Shown piece after piece: positions 7,011 to 16,513 of a stretch of 40,296 nucleotides of DNA (position 1 is the first letter of the stretch; each line of letters starts with the position of its first letter). Both the position numbers and the translations under genes were made by a program. Location of the stretch: the NCBI GenBank assembly GCA_026646875.1, contig JAPKHL010000041.1, positions 1-40,296 on the forward strand. Reading direction: 5' to 3'. A model generated the notes under the pieces. It was not told the origin of the DNA. It saw only the letters and a list, made by a program, of their open reading frames with translations, and did not search any database. Source of the stretch: Rhodocyclaceae bacterium (GTDB lineage: Bacteria; Pseudomonadota; Gammaproteobacteria; Burkholderiales; Rhodocyclaceae).

Positions 7011-8933
7011 ATGTCGATCTTCGCCCGCTACCAGGGTCGCTACGAGGCCTCGCAGGAAGAGGAGATGTCGCTGCAGGAGTATCTCGACCTGTGCCGGCGC
7101 GACCGCCACGCCTACGCCAGCGTCGCCGAGCGCATGCTGCTGGCCATCGGCGAGCCCGAGCTCGTCGATACGCGCAGCGATCCGCGCCTGTCGCGCATCT
7201 TCGCCAACAAGATGGTCAAACTCTATCCGGCCTTCCGCGACCTCTACGGCATGGAGGAGGTGATCGAGAACATCGTTGCCTATTTCCGCCACGCGGCGCA
7301 GGGCCTCGAGGAGAAGAAGCAGATCCTCTACCTGCTCGGCCCGGTCGGCGGCGGCAAATCCTCGCTCGCCGAGAAGCTCAAGTACCTGATCGAACGCGTA
7401 CCCTTCTATGCGATCAAGGGCTCGCCGGTGCACGAATCTCCGCTCGGCCTGTTCAAGCCCGAGGAGGACGGCCCGCTGCTCGAGGACGACTACGGCATCC
7501 CGCGCCGCTACCTGTCGACGATCATGAGTCCGTGGGCGGTCAAGCGGCTGCATGAGTTCGGCGGCGACATCACCCGCTTCCGCGTGGTCAAGCTGCGCCC
7601 CTCGGTGCTTTCGCAGATCGCCGTCTCGAAGACCGAGCCGGGCGATGAAAACAACCAGGACATTTCGTCGCTGGTGGGCAAGATCGACATCAGGAAGCTC
7701 GAGACCTTCTCGCAGAACGATCCGGATGCGTATTCCTACTCCGGCGGCCTCTGCCTCGCCAATCGCGGCATCCTCGAGTTCGTCGAGATGTTCAAGGCAC
7801 CGATCAAGGTTCTGCACCCGCTGCTGACCGCGACGCAGGAGCAGAACTACAAGGGCACCGAGGGCTTCGGCGCGATCCCCTTCGACGGGCAGATCCTCGC
7901 CCACTCGAACGAGGCGGAGTGGCTGGCCTTCAAGAACAACCGCAACAACGAGGCCTTCCTCGACCGTATCTACATCGTCAAGGTGCCCTACTGCCTGCGC
8001 GTCACTGACGAGATCCACATCTACGAGAAGCTGGTGGACAACTCCTCGCTGGCGCAGGCGCCCTGCGCGCCGGACACGCTGCGCATGCTGGCGCAGTTCT
8101 CGATCCTCTCGCGCCTGAAGGAGCCGGAGAACTCGAGCATCTTCTCGAAGATGCGCGTCTACGACGGCGAGAACCTCAAGGACACCGACCCCAAGGCCAA
8201 GAGCTATCAGGAATACCGCGACTACGCCGGGGTCGACGAGGGGATGACCGGGCTATCGACACGCTTCGCCTTCAAGATCCTCTCGAAGGTCTTTAACTTC
8301 GACCACCGGGAGGTTGCCGCCAACCCGGTGCACCTCATGTACGTGCTCGAGCAGCAGATCGAGCAGGAACAGTTCGCCCCCGAGGTCGAGGAGAAATACC
8401 TGCGCTACATCAAGGAATTCCTCTCGCCGCGTTATGCCGAATTCATCGGAAAGGAGATCCAGACCGCCTACCTGGAGTCGTACAGCGAGTACGGTCAGAA
8501 CATCTTCGACCGCTACGTCACCTACGCCGACTTCTGGATCCAGGATCAGGAATTCCGCGACCCGAACACCGGCGAGATCCTCGACCGCGGCGCGCTCAAC
8601 GACGAGCTGGAAAAGATCGAGAAGCCGGCCGGCATCTCCAACCCGAAGGATTTTCGCAACGAAGTGGTCAACTTCGTGCTGCGCGCCCGCGCCAAGCACG
8701 ACGGCCACAACCCGGGCTGGACCTCGTACGAGAAGCTGCGCGCGGTGATCGAGAAAAAGATGTTCTCCAACACCGAGGAGCTGCTGCCGGTCATCTCGTT
8801 CAACACCAAGGCCAGCGCCGACGAACAGAAGAAACACCAGGACTTCGTGAACCGGATGATCGCCAAGGGCTATACCGAGAAGCAGGTGCGCCTGCTCTGC
8901 GAGTGGTACCTGCGCGTGCGTAAATCTTCGTGA
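7011..8933 (+). CDS. prkA: PrkA family serine protein kinase / AAA+ protein
   Basis: The protein has 640 residues, the usual length for PrkA/YeaG. An AAA-type ATPase core follows a helical N-terminus, with the Walker A loop GPVGGGKSS at 110-118 and conserved blocks such as SPLGLF and RDYAGVDEGMTGLSTRFAFK. The C-terminal part is the PrkA kinase-like domain. In E. coli YeaG acts in starvation and stress survival together with YeaH; in Bacillus PrkA acts in sporulation. It is cytoplasmic. The ATG has a strong AAGGAGG at 6997-7003. The DUF444 and SpoVR genes follow on the same strand, the usual three-gene module. Confidence 0.95.
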   Translation: MSIFARYQGRYEASQEEEMSLQEYLDLCRRDRHAYASVAERMLLAIGEPELVDTRSDPRLSRIFANKMVKLYPAFRDLYGMEEVIENIVAYFRHAAQGLEEKKQILYLLGPVGGGKSSLAEKLKYLIERVPFYAIKGSPVHESPLGLFKPEEDGPLLEDDYGIPRRYLSTIMSPWAVKRLHEFGGDITRFRVVKLRPSVLSQIAVSKTEPGDENNQDISSLVGKIDIRKLETFSQNDPDAYSYSGGLCLANRGILEFVEMFKAPIKVLHPLLTATQEQNYKGTEGFGAIPFDGQILAHSNEAEWLAFKNNRNNEAFLDRIYIVKVPYCLRVTDEIHIYEKLVDNSSLAQAPCAPDTLRMLAQFSILSRLKEPENSSIFSKMRVYDGENLKDTDPKAKSYQEYRDYAGVDEGMTGLSTRFAFKILSKVFNFDHREVAANPVHLMYVLEQQIEQEQFAPEVEEKYLRYIKEFLSPRYAEFIGKEIQTAYLESYSEYGQNIFDRYVTYADFWIQDQEFRDPNTGEILDRGALNDELEKIEKPAGISNPKDFRNEVVNFVLRARAKHDGHNPGWTSYEKLRAVIEKKMFSNTEELLPVISFNTKASADEQKKHQDFVNRMIAKGYTEKQVRLLCEWYLRVRKSS

Positions 8934-8945
8934 GGAGAAAGGAGG

Positions 8946-9019
8946 GAGGAGTGGGGAGCCACACCGAGGGCACCGGCAGGAAGAGCGACTCGCACTTTCC
9001 GCCCCACCCCTCACTCCTC
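8946..9019 (+). repeat. Long-loop inverted repeat between prkA and the DUF444 gene
   Basis: GAGGAGTGGGG (8946-8956) can pair with the complementary arm at 9009-9019 (11 bp with one G-U), enclosing 52 nt. The right arm also reads as imperfect GTGAGGAGTGAGGGGTG repeats on the minus strand. It occupies most of the 94-bp gap. There is no T-run, so it is not an obvious terminator. Confidence 0.5.
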
Positions 9020-9027
9020 ACTGGATC

Positions 9028-10311
9028 ATGACCGTCCGCATCGTCGACCGGCGTTTCGACAGCAAGAACAAGAGCTCCGTCAACCGCAGCCGCTTCATCC
9101 GCCGCTTCAAGGGGCAGATTCGCAAGGCGGTGGCCGAGGCCATCGGCAAGCGCGGCATCCGCGACATCGAGCGCGGCGAGAAGATCGGCATCCCCGGCGG
9201 CGACATCGCCGAGCCGCAGTTCACGCACGGCCCCGGCGGCGTGCGGCGCAGCGTCAACCCGGGCAACGACCGCTTCAGTACCGGCGACCGCATCGACCGG
9301 CCACCGGGCGCCGCCGGCGGCCAGGGCGGCAGCGGCCAGGCCAGCCCGGAGGGCGAGAGCCTCGATGATTTCGTGTTCACCCTGACGCGCGACGAATTCC
9401 TCGACATCTTCTTCGACGAACTGGCGCTGCCCAACCTCGTCAAGCGCCAGCTGGCGCGCATCGACGAATACAAGCGCGTCCGCGCCGGCTACACGCAGAG
9501 CGGCGTGCCGACCAACATCAATCTCGGACGCACGATGCGCGGCGCGGCCGGCCGGCGGATCGCCGTCGGTGGCCCGCACGCGGCGCAGCTGCGCGCGCTC
9601 GAGGCCGAGTTGCGCGAGTTGCGCGAAACGCGGCCCGAGGACGATCCGGAGGTCGTCCGCCTGCGCCGCGAGATCGCCCGCCTGCGCGCGCGCCTCGAAG
9701 CGATTCCCTTCATCGACACCTTCGACCTGCGCTACAACAACCGCATCCGCGTGCCGCAGCCGACGACACAGGCGGTAATGTTCTGCCTGCTCGACGTTTC
9801 CGGCTCGATGGACGAGGCGCGCAAGAGCATCGCCAAGCGCTTCTTCATGCTGCTCTACCTCTTCCTGAACCGGAACTACGAACACATCGAGGTGGTCTTC
9901 ATCCGCCACCACACGGTGGCCAGCGAGGTCGACGAGGAGGATTTCTTCACCTCGCGCGAATCGGGCGGCACGGTGGTCTCCAGCGCACTCGAGCTGATGC
10001 GGCGCATCGTCGCCGAGCGCTTCCCGAGCAGCCTGTGGAACATCTACGGCGCGCAGGCCTCGGACGGCGACAACTGGAACGACGACTCGCCGCGCTGCCG
10101 CGAGCTGATCGAGTCGTCGATCCTGCCCTGCTGCCAGTATTTTGCCTACATCGAGATCACCGAGGGCGAGCCGCAGAACCTGTGGCGCGAGTACGAGAAG
10201 CTGCAGGCCGCACATCCGGGCCGTTTCGCCATGCAGCGCATCGGCACGCCGGCCGACATCTATCCGGTGTTCCGCGATCTCTTCAGGCAACGCCTGCCGG
10301 AGGTGAGCTGA
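9028..10311 (+). CDS. yeaH: YeaH/YhbH family protein (DUF444, VWA domain)
   Basis: This 427-residue protein has a basic N-terminus, a Gly-rich linker near 90-110, an Arg/Glu-rich coiled region around 190-225, and a C-terminal von Willebrand A domain with the metal-site motif D-V-S-G-S at about residue 256. The family partners PrkA; in E. coli YeaH works with YeaG during nutrient stress, and the Bacillus homologue YhbH is linked to sporulation. The biochemical role is not settled. The ATG at 9028 has no recognisable Shine-Dalgarno sequence, which is unusual beside its neighbours. Its stop overlaps the spoVR start by one base (TGATG), so spoVR is probably translated by coupling. Confidence 0.92.
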   Translation: MTVRIVDRRFDSKNKSSVNRSRFIRRFKGQIRKAVAEAIGKRGIRDIERGEKIGIPGGDIAEPQFTHGPGGVRRSVNPGNDRFSTGDRIDRPPGAAGGQGGSGQASPEGESLDDFVFTLTRDEFLDIFFDELALPNLVKRQLARIDEYKRVRAGYTQSGVPTNINLGRTMRGAAGRRIAVGGPHAAQLRALEAELRELRETRPEDDPEVVRLRREIARLRARLEAIPFIDTFDLRYNNRIRVPQPTTQAVMFCLLDVSGSMDEARKSIAKRFFMLLYLFLNRNYEHIEVVFIRHHTVASEVDEEDFFTSRESGGTVVSSALELMRRIVAERFPSSLWNIYGAQASDGDNWNDDSPRCRELIESSILPCCQYFAYIEITEGEPQNLWREYEKLQAAHPGRFAMQRIGTPADIYPVFRDLFRQRLPEVS

Positions 10312-11831
10312 TGCGCAAGCGCCCCCCCCTGCCCGCCGGTTCCGAATGGAGTGTCGAGGCGATCGCCGCCTACGATGCGGAAATCGGCCGCGTCGCCGCC
10401 GGCTACCGGCTCGACGGTTACCGCCACCAGATCGAGATCATCAGCGCCGAGCAGATGATGGACGCCTACGCCTCGATCGGGATGCCCGTGTATTACAACC
10501 ACTGGTCCTTCGGCAAGCACTTCCTGGCCACCGAGAACCGCTACCGGCGCGGCCAGATGGGGCTGGCCTACGAGATCGTGATCAACTCCGATCCCTGCAT
10601 CGCCTACCTGATGGACGAGAACACCCTGCCCATGCAGGCGCTGGTGATCGCGCACGCAGCCTACGGCCACAACTCCTTCTTCAAGGGCAACCACCTGTTC
10701 AAGCAGTGGACCAGCGCCGACGCGATCATCGACTACCTCGTCTTCGCCCGCCACTACATCGCCGAATGCGAGGAGCGGCACGGCGTCGAGGCCGTCGAGC
10801 GCATCCTCGATGCCTGCCATGCGCTGCTCAATGTCGGCGTGGACCGCTACAAGCGCTCGCCGAAGCTGTCGCTGAGCAAGGAAACGCTGCGCCAGAAGGA
10901 ACGCGAGGCCTACCTGCAGGCACAGGTCAACGATCTCTGGCGCACCCTGCCGCCACACCTCGAGCGCGCCGAACGGCACGAGGAGGAGCGCTTCCCGCCC
11001 GAACCGGAAGAGAACCTCCTGTACTTCATCGAGAAAAACGCGCCGCTGCTCGAACCCTGGCAACGCGAGGTGGTGCGCATCGTGCGCAAGATCGGCCAGT
11101 ATTTCTACCCGCAGCGGCAGACGCAGGTGATGAACGAGGGCTGGGCCTGCTTCTGGCACTACACGCTGCTCAATACCCTGTACGACGAGGGCGCGCTGTC
11201 CGACGGCTTCATGCTTGAATTCCTGCAGTCGCACACCAACGTGGTCTACCAGCCGCCCTACCACAGCCCCTGGTATTCAGGAATCAACCCCTACGCACTC
11301 GGCTTCGCCATGTGGCGCGACCTGCGCCGCATCTGCGAGACCCCCGATGCCGAGGACCGCGCGTGGTTCCCGGAGATCGCCGGCAGCGACTGGCGCGAAA
11401 CCTTCGAATTCGCGATGCAGAACTTCAAGGACGAGAGTTTCATCGCACAGTACCTCTCGCCGCGCCTGATGCGCGAGTTCCGGCTGTTCACCGTGCTCGA
11501 CGACGACAGCCGCGACAAGCTCGAGGTCGAGGCGATCCACGACGAATCGGGCTATCGCGCCCTGCGCCGCCAGCTGGCCGAGCAGTACGACCTCGGCAGC
11601 CGCGAACCCAATCTGCAGGTCTGGAACGTCGACCTGCGCGGCGACCGCTCGCTGACGCTGCGGCACTTCCCGCACCAGCGCCGGCCGCTCGGCGACTCGC
11701 ACCTGGCGGTACTCGAGCACCTCGCCTGTCTGTGGGGATTCACCGTGCGCATCGAGGAACAGACCGCCGACGGCCAGGGCCGCCTGATCGCCGAGCGCAA
11801 GTGCGAGAAACGCCGGCGCACCGGGACGTGA
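10311..11831 (+). CDS. spoVR: SpoVR family protein
   Basis: The protein has 506 residues, starting MRKRPPLPAGSEWSVEAI. It shows family blocks including MPVYYNHWSFGKHF, A-H-A-x-Y-G-H-N-S-F-F-K, NEGWACFWHY and NPYALGFAMWRD. SpoVR/YcgB proteins are cytoplasmic; the Bacillus member is needed for spore cortex formation, but in non-sporulating proteobacteria the gene travels with prkA and DUF444 in a stress-response module of unknown mechanism. The invariant His and Glu residues in the HNSFFK and NEGWACFWHY blocks suggest a metal site, which is inference. The start overlaps the DUF444 stop by one base. A longer frame extending upstream is a shadow of the DUF444 gene. Confidence 0.93.
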   Translation: MRKRPPLPAGSEWSVEAIAAYDAEIGRVAAGYRLDGYRHQIEIISAEQMMDAYASIGMPVYYNHWSFGKHFLATENRYRRGQMGLAYEIVINSDPCIAYLMDENTLPMQALVIAHAAYGHNSFFKGNHLFKQWTSADAIIDYLVFARHYIAECEERHGVEAVERILDACHALLNVGVDRYKRSPKLSLSKETLRQKEREAYLQAQVNDLWRTLPPHLERAERHEEERFPPEPEENLLYFIEKNAPLLEPWQREVVRIVRKIGQYFYPQRQTQVMNEGWACFWHYTLLNTLYDEGALSDGFMLEFLQSHTNVVYQPPYHSPWYSGINPYALGFAMWRDLRRICETPDAEDRAWFPEIAGSDWRETFEFAMQNFKDESFIAQYLSPRLMREFRLFTVLDDDSRDKLEVEAIHDESGYRALRRQLAEQYDLGSREPNLQVWNVDLRGDRSLTLRHFPHQRRPLGDSHLAVLEHLACLWGFTVRIEEQTADGQGRLIAERKCEKRRRTGT

Positions 11832-11895
11832 AGCGCGGCGCGATGACTGGCAGAATGACGGTCTTCCGCCGGCCACGCCGGCACCGGAACATCCC

Positions 11896-12255
11896 ATGCT
11901 CGCTGCCCTGACGCTGCTCCTGCTCTGCCAGCTGGCCGGAGAAATCCTCGTCCAGCTCCTGGCCCTGCCCGTGCCCGGGCCGGTGCTCGGCCTCGTCCTG
12001 CTGTTCGCCGGCCTCGCCGCGCGCGGCCGCATCGACGCCCCGCTGCGCGATACGGCCAACACCCTCCTGCAGCACCTTTCTCTGCTCTTCGTTCCGGCCG
12101 GCGCCGGGGTGATGATCCACGCCGCGCGCGTCGCCGACGAGTGGCTGCCGCTGACCCTCGCGCTGCTCGGCAGCACCCTGCTGTCGATGGCGGTGACCGC
12201 CCTCTGCCTGAAATTCCTCCTGCGGCGCCGGAACGCGGGGAGCCCCCGCCCATGA
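11896..12255 (+). CDS. CidA/LrgA family holin-like membrane protein
   Basis: This 119-residue protein has four hydrophobic segments and the LrgA/CidA signature: an N-terminal L-L-L-C-Q-L-A-G-E, P-V-P-G-P-V-L-G, and L-F-V-P-A-G-A-G-V-M-I-H near residues 62-74. In Staphylococcus these proteins were described as holin or antiholin-like regulators of murein hydrolase activity. In other bacteria the LrgAB pair has also been linked to pyruvate or small-acid export. Here the function is probably membrane export paired with the next gene, which it overlaps by ATGA. No strong Shine-Dalgarno sequence is seen. A weak -10-like CAGAAT occurs at 11852-11857. Confidence 0.88.
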   Translation: MLAALTLLLLCQLAGEILVQLLALPVPGPVLGLVLLFAGLAARGRIDAPLRDTANTLLQHLSLLFVPAGAGVMIHAARVADEWLPLTLALLGSTLLSMAVTALCLKFLLRRRNAGSPRP

Positions 12256-12980
12256 ACCTCGCCCCCCGCCTCGGCGAAATCTGGGTCTATCTGTCGGCGA
12301 CACCGCTGCTCGGATTGACGCTGACCCTGCTCGCCTACCAGTTCGCCTTCTGGTGCTACCGGCGCAGCGGCGGCAGCCCGCTGGCCAATCCGGTGGCCAT
12401 CGCGGTGGCCATCGTCGTCGCGCTGCTGTCGCTGACCGGCACGCCCTACGCCACCTACTTCGAGGGGGCGCAATTCGTCCATTTCCTGCTCGGTCCGGCC
12501 ACCGTGGCGCTCGCCGTGCCGCTCTACACGCAACTGCCGCGCCTGCGGCGGATGGCCATGCCGCTGCTGGTGGCCCTGCTCGCCGGCTCGCTGACCGCCG
12601 CCGCCTCGGCGGTGGCGATCGGCTGGGCGCTCGGCGCCTCGCCGGAATCGATCCGCTCGCTGGCGCCCAAGTCGGTGACCACGCCGATCGCCATGGGCAT
12701 CGCCGAGAAGATCGGCGGCCTGCCCTCGCTGACCGCCGTGCTGGTGGTCACCACCGGCATCGTCGGCGCCGTGGCGGCGCGCCTGCTGCTCAACGCCCTG
12801 CGCATCGACGATCACGCCGTGCGCGGTTTCGCCGTCGGCACCGCCGCGCACGGCATCGGCACCGCCCGCGCCTTCCAGGTGAGCGAGGAGGCCGGCGCCT
12901 TCTCCGCCCTCGCCATGTGCCTCAACGGTGTCGCCACGGCCCTGCTGCTGCCGCTGCTGTTCCGCGCCCTGGGCCCGTGA
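12252..12980 (+). CDS. lrgB: LrgB family membrane protein
   Basis: This 242-residue polytopic membrane protein has the LrgB signature: P-L-A-N-P-V near 40, F-L-L-G-P-A-T-V-A-L-A-V-P, and the most conserved block P-K-S-V-T-T-P-I-A-M-G-I around residues 137-148, followed by G-T-A-A-H-G-I-G-T-A-R-A. Six or more hydrophobic segments are visible. LrgB works with LrgA/CidA in a two-component membrane system tied to murein hydrolase control or pyruvate transport. Start and partner stop share ATGA, which places both in one operon. It ends 16 bp before the VanZ-like gene. Confidence 0.92.
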   Translation: MNLAPRLGEIWVYLSATPLLGLTLTLLAYQFAFWCYRRSGGSPLANPVAIAVAIVVALLSLTGTPYATYFEGAQFVHFLLGPATVALAVPLYTQLPRLRRMAMPLLVALLAGSLTAAASAVAIGWALGASPESIRSLAPKSVTTPIAMGIAEKIGGLPSLTAVLVVTTGIVGAVAARLLLNALRIDDHAVRGFAVGTAAHGIGTARAFQVSEEAGAFSALAMCLNGVATALLLPLLFRALGP

Positions 12981-12996
12981 GCTGTCTGTCCCCGCG

Positions 12997-14106
12997 ATGC
13001 CGCCGTCCGCCCCCCGCCCCCGTCTGGTTTCTCCGCGGCCGACCGCAACGCCGGCGCACGCGCCGGCACGCTCGCGGTTGCCGCACTATCTCGCCCTCGC
13101 CTACACCGGCCTGATCGTCTACGCCAGCCTGCATCCCTTCGCCGGCTGGCGCGATCTCGGTCTCTCGCCCTTTGCCTTCCTCGACGCCGGCTGGCCGCGC
13201 TACTGGACCGCCTTCGACCTGACGATCAACGTGCTCGCCTACCTGCCGCTCGGCTTCCTGCTGACGCTGACGCTGCGCCGCCTGCCCGGCCGCGCCAGTG
13301 CGCCGCTCGCAGCGCTGCTGCTCGGCGCGCTGACCAGCCTCTCGCTCGAATGCCTGCAGACCTGGCTGCCCACGCGCGTCCCCTCCAATCTGGATCTCGC
13401 CTGCAACACCCTGGGCAGCGGCTTCGGTGCGCTGCTCGCGCTGCGCCACGGCGAGCGCTTCTTTTCCCGCGCTGCCGCGCTGCAGCGCGCCCTGCTGGCA
13501 CCGCTGCCGCACGCCGAGGCTGGGCTCGTCCTGCTCGGCCTGTGGCTGCTCACCCAGCTCTCGCCGGAAACCCTGCTCTTCGGCGCCGGCGACCTGCGCC
13601 ACCTGATCGGCCTGCCGGCGACCGTGCCCTACGCCGCGCAGTCCTTCTTCGTCAGCGAGACGGTGATCATCGTGTGCAACACGCTGGCCATCGGTCTGAT
13701 CGCGCGCACCCTGCTCGCCGGCCGCTTCCCGCCGCAGCTGGTGCTGCCCGCCTTCTTCGCACTGGCCCTCGTCGTGCGCACGCTCGCCGCCGCGCTGCTG
13801 GTCACGCCGCAGAACGCGCTGGCCTGGCTCACCCCCGGTGCCGGGCTGGGCCTGCTGATCGGCGGCCTGGTGCTGACCCTGACCCTGCTGCTGCCGCCCG
13901 CGCCGCGCATCGCGCTGGCCGGGCTGGCGCTGATGGCCGGCACGGTGCTGGTCAACCTGACGCCGCCCAACCCCTATTCCGCCGCCGCCGCGGCTCTCTG
14001 GCGGCAGGGGCACTTCCTCAACTTCAACGGTCTCACCCGCCTCGCCGCAAGCCTCTGGCCCTTCCTCGCCCTGCCCTACCTGACCCTCCTCGGACGGCGG
14101 CTGTAG
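12997..14106 (+). CDS. VanZ-like family membrane protein
   Basis: This 369-residue protein has a Pro/Ala/Arg-rich cytoplasmic start and at least eight hydrophobic segments. Residues around 70-150 match the VanZ-like domain: I-N-V-L-A-Y-L-P-L-G-F, then S-L-E-C-L-Q-T-W-L-P-x-R-x-P-S-x-x-D-L-x-C-N-T-L-G. VanZ proteins are named after the teicoplanin-resistance gene; their biochemical role is mostly unknown. The second half is an extra set of membrane segments typical of longer proteobacterial members. I chose ATG 12997 because earlier starts fall inside lrgB. It converges with the CoA-transferase gene, only 8 bp away, with no visible terminator. Confidence 0.85.
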   Translation: MPPSAPRPRLVSPRPTATPAHAPARSRLPHYLALAYTGLIVYASLHPFAGWRDLGLSPFAFLDAGWPRYWTAFDLTINVLAYLPLGFLLTLTLRRLPGRASAPLAALLLGALTSLSLECLQTWLPTRVPSNLDLACNTLGSGFGALLALRHGERFFSRAAALQRALLAPLPHAEAGLVLLGLWLLTQLSPETLLFGAGDLRHLIGLPATVPYAAQSFFVSETVIIVCNTLAIGLIARTLLAGRFPPQLVLPAFFALALVVRTLAAALLVTPQNALAWLTPGAGLGLLIGGLVLTLTLLLPPAPRIALAGLALMAGTVLVNLTPPNPYSAAAAALWRQGHFLNFNGLTRLAASLWPFLALPYLTLLGRRL

Positions 14107-14114
14107 GAAAAAAC

Positions 14115-14769
<655 letters not shown>

Positions 14770-14786
<17 letters not shown>

Positions 14787-15498
14787 GCGCGCACTCCTTT
14801 CCGCTGTCGCTGAGCGTGCGTTTTTCCACCCGCTTCAGCGGGTCCGGGTTGTGCACCAGGCGATGCACGAAAACGCCCGGCAAATGCACGCTGTCCGGAT
14901 CGATTTCTCCGTTGTCGACCAGATGCTCGACCTCGGCCACCGTGATCCGGCCGGCCATGGCGCACAGGGGATTGAAATTCCTCGCCGTGCGCCGGAAGAC
15001 GAGATTGCCGGCCCGGTCGCCCTTCCAGGCCCGGATCAAGGCCACGTCGGCCACCAGCGCCCGTTCCAGCAGATAGCCCTCGCCGTCGAACCAGCGCAGT
15101 TCCTTGCCCCGGGCCACGACCGTGCCGACCCCGGTGCGGGTGAAGAAGGCCGGAATTCCGGCACCCCCGGCGCGCAGCTTCTCGGCGAGCGTCCCCTGCG
15201 GCGTCAGCTCGAGCTCCAGTTCACCGGCCAGGTACTGCCGCTCGAACTCGCGGTTCTCGCCGACGTAGGAGGCAATCATCTTCCGGATCCGCCGCGCGGC
15301 GAGGAGCTTGCCGAGACCGACATCGTCCACGCCGGCATTGTTCGAGATGACGGTCAGCCGGCCGACTCCGGCCGCGTGCAGCGCATCGATCAGCAGCTCC
15401 GGAATTCCGCACAGTCCAAAACCGCCGACAGCGATGGTCTGGCCGTCGGCGACGATCCCGGCGAGGGCGGCCCCGGCCGAGGCCCATGATTTCGTCAT
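14770..15498 (-). CDS. scoA: 3-oxoacid CoA-transferase subunit A
   Basis: This 242-residue alpha subunit has the glycine-rich [11 protein letters not shown] (about 25-35), S-N-N-A-G-V-D, [17 protein letters not shown], and [16 protein letters not shown]. These are diagnostic for the succinyl-CoA:3-ketoacid CoA-transferase family. I chose ATG 15498, with AGGAG 7 nt upstream inside the end of apbE; a longer frame to 15834 has a basic nonhomologous extension. The gap to apbE is only 10 bp, so it is probably cotranscribed with the flavin-linked genes. Substrate (acetoacetate or another 3-oxoacid) cannot be fixed from sequence. Confidence 0.92.
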
Positions 15499-15508
15499 TG
15501 CCACGCTC

Positions 15509-16513
15509 CTAGGCCGTTCCGTCGACGAAATGCGTCGCGCCGGTCTTGTCGACGAGCACGATGTCCACCCGCCAGTCCCGCGCGATGGCGCCGGCCGCCC
15601 GCACGCCGTCGACGAACGCCACCTTCGCCAGCGCGTCCGCAAGCGCGCAGCTCGGCGCCGCAACGGTGACGCTGGCGAGTTCGGCGGGGGAATAGCCGCG
15701 TCGCGGATCGAAGATGTGGTGATGACGGAGATCGTCGCTGAACGCGCTTTCATTGTCGGCCGAGGTGGCCACGCCGCGCCCCCCGACGACGAGGCGCGCA
15801 ACCCTCCCGGCCGGATTGCGCGGATCGGCGACACCGACGATCCACGGCCGCTGCGCCGGCGACTGTCCGAGCGCCGACCATTCTCCGGTGTTGATCAGCG
15901 CGTGCTCGATCCCGGCACGCTGCAACTGTGCGCGCACCGCATCGGCCGCGTAGCCCTGCGCAATGCCGTTGAGCGTCACGCCCATGCCGGGACGCAGGAA
16001 GCGGATGCGCGCCGGATCGACCTCCAGCGCCGCCCAGCCGACCCGTTCCCGGGCCGCGCGCACCTCCGCCGGCGTCGGCAGGCGTCCCTGCCCGCGCGCC
16101 GTGGCGAAGGCCTGCCAGAGCGGCTGCACGGTCACGTCGAAACTGCCTGCGCTGCGCGCCGAAACCGCCTGTGCGATCTGCAGCACGGCGAGGAGATCGG
16201 CCGGCGGATCGCGCAGCACGCCGTCGCGATTCAAGCGGCTGAGCGCGCTGTCGGCGCGGAACAGGCTCATCTGCGCCTCGATGCGGCGGATCGTCGCGAC
16301 GGCCCCGTCGAGGGCCCGCTCGGCCAGCACGCCATCGGGATGGGCGGCGCGCAGGGACAGCGTGCTGCCGAAACCGAGCAGCAGGCGTTCCCGCCAGGGC
16401 GTTGCCGGAACCACCGTGCGGCCCGTCGCGGCGCCCGTCAGCGCGAGCCCCGCGCCCAGGGCGGCCAGCGCGCCGGCGCCCAGCGACGCCTGCAACCATC
16501 TTCTGCGTTTCAT
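15509..16513 (-). CDS. apbE: FAD:protein FMN transferase (ApbE/NosX family)
   Basis: This 334-residue ApbE protein starts with a Tat-like signal (R-R-R-W-L-Q at 3-8, then a long Ala/Leu/Gly run). Conserved blocks include M-S-L-F-R-x-D-S-x-L-S-R-L-N, S-A-G-S-F-D-V-T-V-x-P-L-W, the G-I-A-Q-G-Y-A-A-D loop, I-N-T-G-E and H-H-I-F-D-P-R-x-G-Y. ApbE covalently attaches FMN from FAD to a Thr or Ser of extracytoplasmic redox proteins. The obvious client is the NosR-like product just upstream, whose stop overlaps this start by ATGA; that arrangement matches nosR-nosX pairs. Confidence 0.93.
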   Translation of the reverse strand: MKRRRWLQASLGAGALAALGAGLALTGAATGRTVVPATPWRERLLLGFGSTLSLRAAHPDGVLAERALDGAVATIRRIEAQMSLFRADSALSRLNRDGVLRDPPADLLAVLQIAQAVSARSAGSFDVTVQPLWQAFATARGQGRLPTPAEVRAARERVGWAALEVDPARIRFLRPGMGVTLNGIAQGYAADAVRAQLQRAGIEHALINTGEWSALGQSPAQRPWIVGVADPRNPAGRVARLVVGGRGVATSADNESAFSDDLRHHHIFDPRRGYSPAELASVTVAAPSCALADALAKVAFVDGVRAAGAIARDWRVDIVLVDKTGATHFVDGTA

